From Cytobacillus suaedae (GTDB lineage Bacteria > Bacillota > Bacilli > Bacillales > Bacillaceae_L): a stretch of 64,000 nucleotides of DNA. The notes under the pieces are model-generated. The model saw nothing but the letters and a program-made list of their open reading frames with translations. It did no database searches and was not told the DNA's origin. The translations under genes and the position numbers were made by a program. This document shows positions 60,924 to 64,000 of this stretch, one piece after another. Each line of letters begins with the position of its first letter. Within the stretch, counting starts at the first letter, position 1. Location: contig CP063163.1 in NCBI GenBank assembly GCA_014960805.1, forward strand, positions 1,816,001 to 1,880,000. Direction: 5' to 3'.

Positions 60924-61180
60924 GATTACATCATCTCCTTAATTTACTATTTTAAACCTTCCTTGTCCATTATTAAATAGGTCATAGGTCAATTTAATTA
61001 ATTTTGTTTATTTATTTTTGATTAATGTTTTTTTCTTTTTAATTCCATGATTAGTATATGGATTTTTAGGAATGATTATCGTGGGGATATTTGGTAAATG
61101 TGAATGTTCTAATTTGACAAGATGAAACTGATAAAGTAGCTTTATGAAAGAAATATAAGCTTAAGATTGAGGTGGCAAAA

Positions 61181-61957
61181 ATGACTAAAAAATTAGTGTT
61201 TTTTGATATAGACGGAACTCTTTTAGACCATGATAAAAAACTTCCTGAAAGTACGAAAGAAGCTATCTTCTCACTGAAAAGAAGAGGAATTAACGTAGCA
61301 ATTGCAACTGGTAGGGCTCCTTTTATGTATGAGTATCTGAGAGATGAGTTAGAGATTACTACATTCGTTAGTTTTAATGGCCAATATGTTGTGTATGAAG
61401 GAGAAGTTTTATATACGAATCCTCTCAATCCAGAAAAACTAGATGAATTAAGGGAATTTGCACTAAGTTATAAACATCCTCTTGTTTATATGAATGCAGA
61501 AACGATGCGTTCAAATGTTGAAAATCACCCGTTTGTACATAAAAGCATCTCTAGCTTAAAGTTTGAACATCCGAATTACGAGCCCGATTTTTTAGCAAAT
61601 CGAGATATTTACCAAACTCTACTGTTTTGTGTAAAAGAAGAAGAGAATAAATATATTCAATCTTTTCCTTCTTTTCAGTTCATCAGGTGGCATGAATTTT
61701 CAACTGATATTATTCCCTATGGTGGTTCAAAAGCAGAAGGAATTAAAAAGATTATGAATGCACTAGGAGTGAATAGGGAAGACGTCTATGCGTTCGGTGA
61801 TGGTCTAAACGATGCAGAAATGTTAGATTTTGTAGGGACCGGTGTCGCAATGGGGAATGCTGAGGAAATGATAAAGCAACGCGCTGATATTGTAACTAAA
61901 TCAGTTGATGAAGATGGTATTGTTCATGGATTACAATTAATAGGATTGCTTAAGTAG
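61181..61957 (+). CDS. ykrA: HAD superfamily (Cof-type) phosphatase YkrA
   Basis: This 258-residue phosphatase has the four HAD motifs: FFDIDGTLLDHD with the nucleophile Asp near residue 8, IATGRAP near 42, the Lys in YGGSKAEG near 190 and FGDGLNDAEM near 211. The C2-type cap lies between motifs 2 and 3. It matches YkrA and should dephosphorylate small sugar- or cofactor-phosphates. ATG at 61181 gives the family N-terminus and follows GAGGTGG; GTG at 61172 lies inside the ribosome site. Confidence 0.92.
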   Translation: MTKKLVFFDIDGTLLDHDKKLPESTKEAIFSLKRRGINVAIATGRAPFMYEYLRDELEITTFVSFNGQYVVYEGEVLYTNPLNPEKLDELREFALSYKHPLVYMNAETMRSNVENHPFVHKSISSLKFEHPNYEPDFLANRDIYQTLLFCVKEEENKYIQSFPSFQFIRWHEFSTDIIPYGGSKAEGIKKIMNALGVNREDVYAFGDGLNDAEMLDFVGTGVAMGNAEEMIKQRADIVTKSVDEDGIVHGLQLIGLLK

Positions 61958-62025
61958 TAAGAGGCTGTATTAAATATTAATGTGATAATGTCAACATTAA
62001 ATATAATACAGCCTTACTATTTTTG
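61958..62025. terminator. bidirectional terminator between ykrA and def
   Basis: AGGCTGTATTA near 61962 pairs with TAATACAGCCT near 62004-62014 in a long, imperfect AT-rich stem. TATTTTTGTT follows on the plus side and the def stop is adjacent on the minus side. Confidence 0.7.
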
Positions 62026-62580
62026 TTACCGTTCAATTCCAATTGCATTTTCTGGCGTAGCAAATGCATCTTCTTTATTAATATGGTCATAAAACATTAC
62101 ACCATTTAAATGATCAATTTCATGTTGGAAAACAATTGCCGGTAAACCTTTAAGTCTGAGACTTACTTCTTCACCGTCAACCGTTGTAGCCTTTACTTTA
62201 ATTCGAGCATACCTTGGGACATACCCAGGTACTTCACGATTAACTGATAAGCAGCCTTCTCCACTAGTTAAGTAACTTTTCTCAACAGAATGACTTATAA
62301 TTTTAGGGTTAAAAAGAGCGTAGCTTATAAGTTTGTCATTTTCATCTCTTACGTGTATTGCAATCATTCTTTTTAATACATTGATTTGGGGAGCCGCAAG
62401 GCCAATACCTGGTCTAAGGCCATATTTCTCGGCTATTACAGGATCCTGACTATTTTGAACAAATTCCATCATTTTAATCAGGATATCCTTATCCTCTTGT
62501 GTTGCAGGTAATTTTACCTCTTCAGCATTAGCTCTTAAAGAGGGATGACCCTCGGTTATGATATTTGCCATTGTAATCAA
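62026..62580 (-). CDS. def: peptide deformylase
   Basis: This 184-residue enzyme has all three deformylase motifs: GIGLAAPQ near 58, EGCLSV near 110 and HEIDHLNG near 152, with the metal ligands Cys and two His. It removes the formyl group from nascent proteins and is of the type found next to ykrA in Bacillus (YkrB, DefB). TTG at 62580 gives the N-terminus MITMANIITEGHP, matching the family start and length; ATG at 62589 is an alternative but lies only 3 bases from GGAG. Confidence 0.94.
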   Translation of the reverse strand: MITMANIITEGHPSLRANAEEVKLPATQEDKDILIKMMEFVQNSQDPVIAEKYGLRPGIGLAAPQINVLKRMIAIHVRDENDKLISYALFNPKIISHSVEKSYLTSGEGCLSVNREVPGYVPRYARIKVKATTVDGEEVSLRLKGLPAIVFQHEIDHLNGVMFYDHINKEDAFATPENAIGIER

Positions 62581-62927
62581 TTTTAACATTCACTCCTTAT
62601 GTACCAGATGCTTATATATACATTTATCCTTAGTTTAGCAGAGGAAAGTTGTTTTTAAAAACACTTTTTATTGTAGGAATTAGATAATTCTTATTACAAG
62701 TAATACATTTTAGGGATAAATTAGTATGTTTTGAAGACTAATAAAAAAAGTTCTAAGTAAGTGGACAAGCACATACATATTATTAATCACTAATTAAAGA
62801 ATAATTTCCAAGGTACTTCATAAAAAATAGATAAGTCATTAAATTGAAAAAAAGAAATGAACAGGTTGTAAAAAAAAGTGTAAAACTTTATAGTAGAATA
62901 TGGTACATAGGTAAGGGGGATTTAAAG
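62581..62927. other. intergenic region before ykyA
   Basis: These 347 AT-rich bases separate divergent def and ykyA. Only a -10-like TAGAAT (62894-62899) without a clear -35 and the AAGGGGG ribosome site of ykyA (62913-62919) can be named. A frame running into ykyA from 62844 has no ribosome site and is not part of the gene. Confidence 0.5.
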
Positions 62928-63584
62928 GTGAAACTTAAATTAACGATATTATTAATGGTTCTTGGCTTAGTTTTATCAGGTTGTAATACAGGACCAACTC
63001 CAGAAGAAGAAATTTATGAGACGCTTGAAGAAGTTGTTAATCTTGAGACTTCTTTTAAAGAGCAGCAGAATCCTCTAGTTGAACTTGAAAAAAAGGAAAA
63101 AGAACTTTACGATCAAATTATTTCATTAGGGATGAAGGAATTTGATAAAATTGTAGCTCTCTCCAAAGAAGCATTAGCAATTGTTGAGGAACGTGAAACA
63201 AGGTTAAATGAAGAAAATGCGAGTATAGAGGCATCAAAAGAAAAGTTTAACTTAGTAAAAGATTATATTGCTAATCTTGAAGACGAAAAGCTTACAAAGG
63301 ATGCAACTCAACTTGTCGAATTAATGGAAAGTAGATATTCTAGTTATTCAACCCTTTACTCAAATTACTTAGAGGCTATTGGACATGATAAAGAGCTTTA
63401 TACGATGTTCCAGAGTGAAGATCTTACTCTAGAGCAATTAGAAGAACAAATCAAGAAAATAAACGAAAGCTATGAAAAGGTTATTGCAGCAAATGAAGAA
63501 TTTAATAATTTTACAGAGCAGTACAACGAATCTAAACTAGCTTTTTATGAAAATGCTGGCTTAGAGGTGGTATACAAAGACTAG
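62928..63584 (+). CDS. ykyA: YkyA family lipoprotein
   Basis: This 218-residue lipoprotein has a signal peptide ending LVLSGC with Cys-19 as the lipidated residue, then a largely helical, Glu/Lys-rich coiled-coil domain (about 30-210). It matches YkyA, a putative cell-wall-associated lipoprotein of unknown function that precedes pdhA in Bacillus. GTG at 62928 is chosen because AAGGGGG lies 8 bases upstream and the signal peptide starts there. A terminator overlaps the stop codon. Confidence 0.9.
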   Translation: MKLKLTILLMVLGLVLSGCNTGPTPEEEIYETLEEVVNLETSFKEQQNPLVELEKKEKELYDQIISLGMKEFDKIVALSKEALAIVEERETRLNEENASIEASKEKFNLVKDYIANLEDEKLTKDATQLVELMESRYSSYSTLYSNYLEAIGHDKELYTMFQSEDLTLEQLEEQIKKINESYEKVIAANEEFNNFTEQYNESKLAFYENAGLEVVYKD

Positions 63585-63611
63585 AGGTATAATCTCTAGT
63601 CTTTTTTTGTG
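63576..63611 (+). terminator. ykyA terminator
   Basis: AAAGACTAGAG (63576-63586) pairs perfectly with CTCTAGTCTTT (63594-63604), followed by more T. Confidence 0.9.
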
Positions 63612-64000
63612 TGTTTATTTTATTAATACAGTTTTCGGGGGTGTATTAATACAGATTTTTAATCCTGGACATAAATGGAAAAAAGTTATTGCTGTGTTTC
63701 CAAAGAAAAATATGAAGGCAAAAGGATTGACTATCAAAAAGTTCTTATTGTAAACTTAAAACTGTTACTAAAAGTTGTATTATTATTTCTTTCGAAGTGA
63801 TTAATACAGATTGTTTAAAGTGAACTTTTCTACAAGATGTTTCAGATGGAATATGAGCAAACCATAAATGGATAGATAAGCAGTAGTACATAAACGCAAA
63901 AAATGTCTTGTAATAATCGTTTTTGGGTAACCTATTGCTGTATAAATAACTTATCCCGCAACTTAGGGCAGTTCCTTGCTTTAACACTTTGTGTAAAGTC
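63612..64000. other. AT-rich non-coding end of the window
   Basis: No gene is supported here. ATTAATACAG occurs three times (about 63622, 63645 and 63800), the second inside the palindrome TGTATTAATACA. In B. subtilis the pdhA promoter region follows ykyA, so this may be the start of a long leader for pdhABCD, but the genes lie outside the window. Confidence 0.4.

Noticed and set aside
63745-63987. 80-codon minus-strand frame at the right edge
   Set aside because: No ribosome site, unusual residue composition and no recognisable family; treated as non-coding.
1-64000. CRISPR array, tRNA, rRNA, T-box or known riboswitch
   Set aside because: No regular direct-repeat/spacer pattern, tRNA-like cloverleaf, T-box motif or recognised aptamer was seen; leaders of dapH, ktrC and patA are too short or lack structure.

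Overview
The window is a chromosomal segment from a low-GC, spore-forming Bacillaceae bacterium. Codon use, strong AAGGAGG-type ribosome binding sites, hairpin terminators after nearly every unit, and gene order all support this. From about 9.8 kb onward the order follows the Bacillus subtilis patA-cheV-ykyB, ykuE-fadH-ykuI-ykuJ-ykuK-abbA-darB(ykuL)-ccpC-dapH-ykuR-ykuS-ykuT-ykuU-ykuV, yknUV and ktrC-rnjA-rpoY-ykrA-def-ykyA blocks. These conserved blocks are separated by accessory genes. No rRNA, tRNA, CRISPR array, transposase or phage gene was seen.

Layout. 0-7.4 kb: a TetR-controlled acyl-CoA catabolic operon with a thioesterase, an APH-fold phosphotransferase, a ComB phosphatase, a FadE-type dehydrogenase, a quinone oxidoreductase and an esterase; its enoyl-CoA hydratase gene has been destroyed by an internal deletion. 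7.6-17.6 kb: two orphan sporulation-type histidine kinases (a PAS kinase and a KinB-like kinase), patA, kynB, two IDEAL-domain genes, a beta-propeller lectin-like protein and a DUF1906 protein. 17.7-29.4 kb: cheV, then a six-gene unit inserted between cheV and ykyB. That unit encodes an HPt-REC-GGDEF-REC diguanylate cyclase, a HEAT-repeat membrane protein, a processive family 2 glycosyltransferase, a membrane-anchored glycosidase-like protein, a single-domain response regulator and a hybrid histidine kinase. 29.4-39.1 kb: ykyB, an HD-GYP protein, a PAS-PAS-GGDEF-EAL protein, ykuE, an RsbT-like kinase next to a histidine kinase fused to a STAS domain, fadH under a FadR box, and ykuI. 39-53 kb: the yku core (ykuJ, ykuK, abbA, darB, ccpC, dapH, ykuR-V) with interspersed small genes and transporters. 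53-64 kb: the heterodimeric ABC exporter yknUV, a DUF4349 lipoprotein, ktrC, rnjA-rpoY, a previously unlisted 23-residue cationic peptide gene, ykrA, def and ykyA.

How the parts fit. Much of the window concerns lifestyle decisions. It holds four histidine kinases, CheV, AbbA, a stressosome-like RsbT/STAS pair and four c-di-GMP proteins (one cyclase, one GGDEF-EAL, one HD-GYP and the YkuI sensor), plus an exopolysaccharide-type synthase. The six-gene unit carries every element of a His-Asp-His-Asp relay next to a cyclase and a polysaccharide synthase, and is the best candidate here for an undescribed system. Perfect Spo0A boxes lie upstream of cheV and of this unit, and a near-perfect one upstream of abbA.

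Six related, transposase-free hairpin repeats of about 120-210 bp occupy intergenic gaps. They explain most of the long non-coding stretches and several spurious reading frames.
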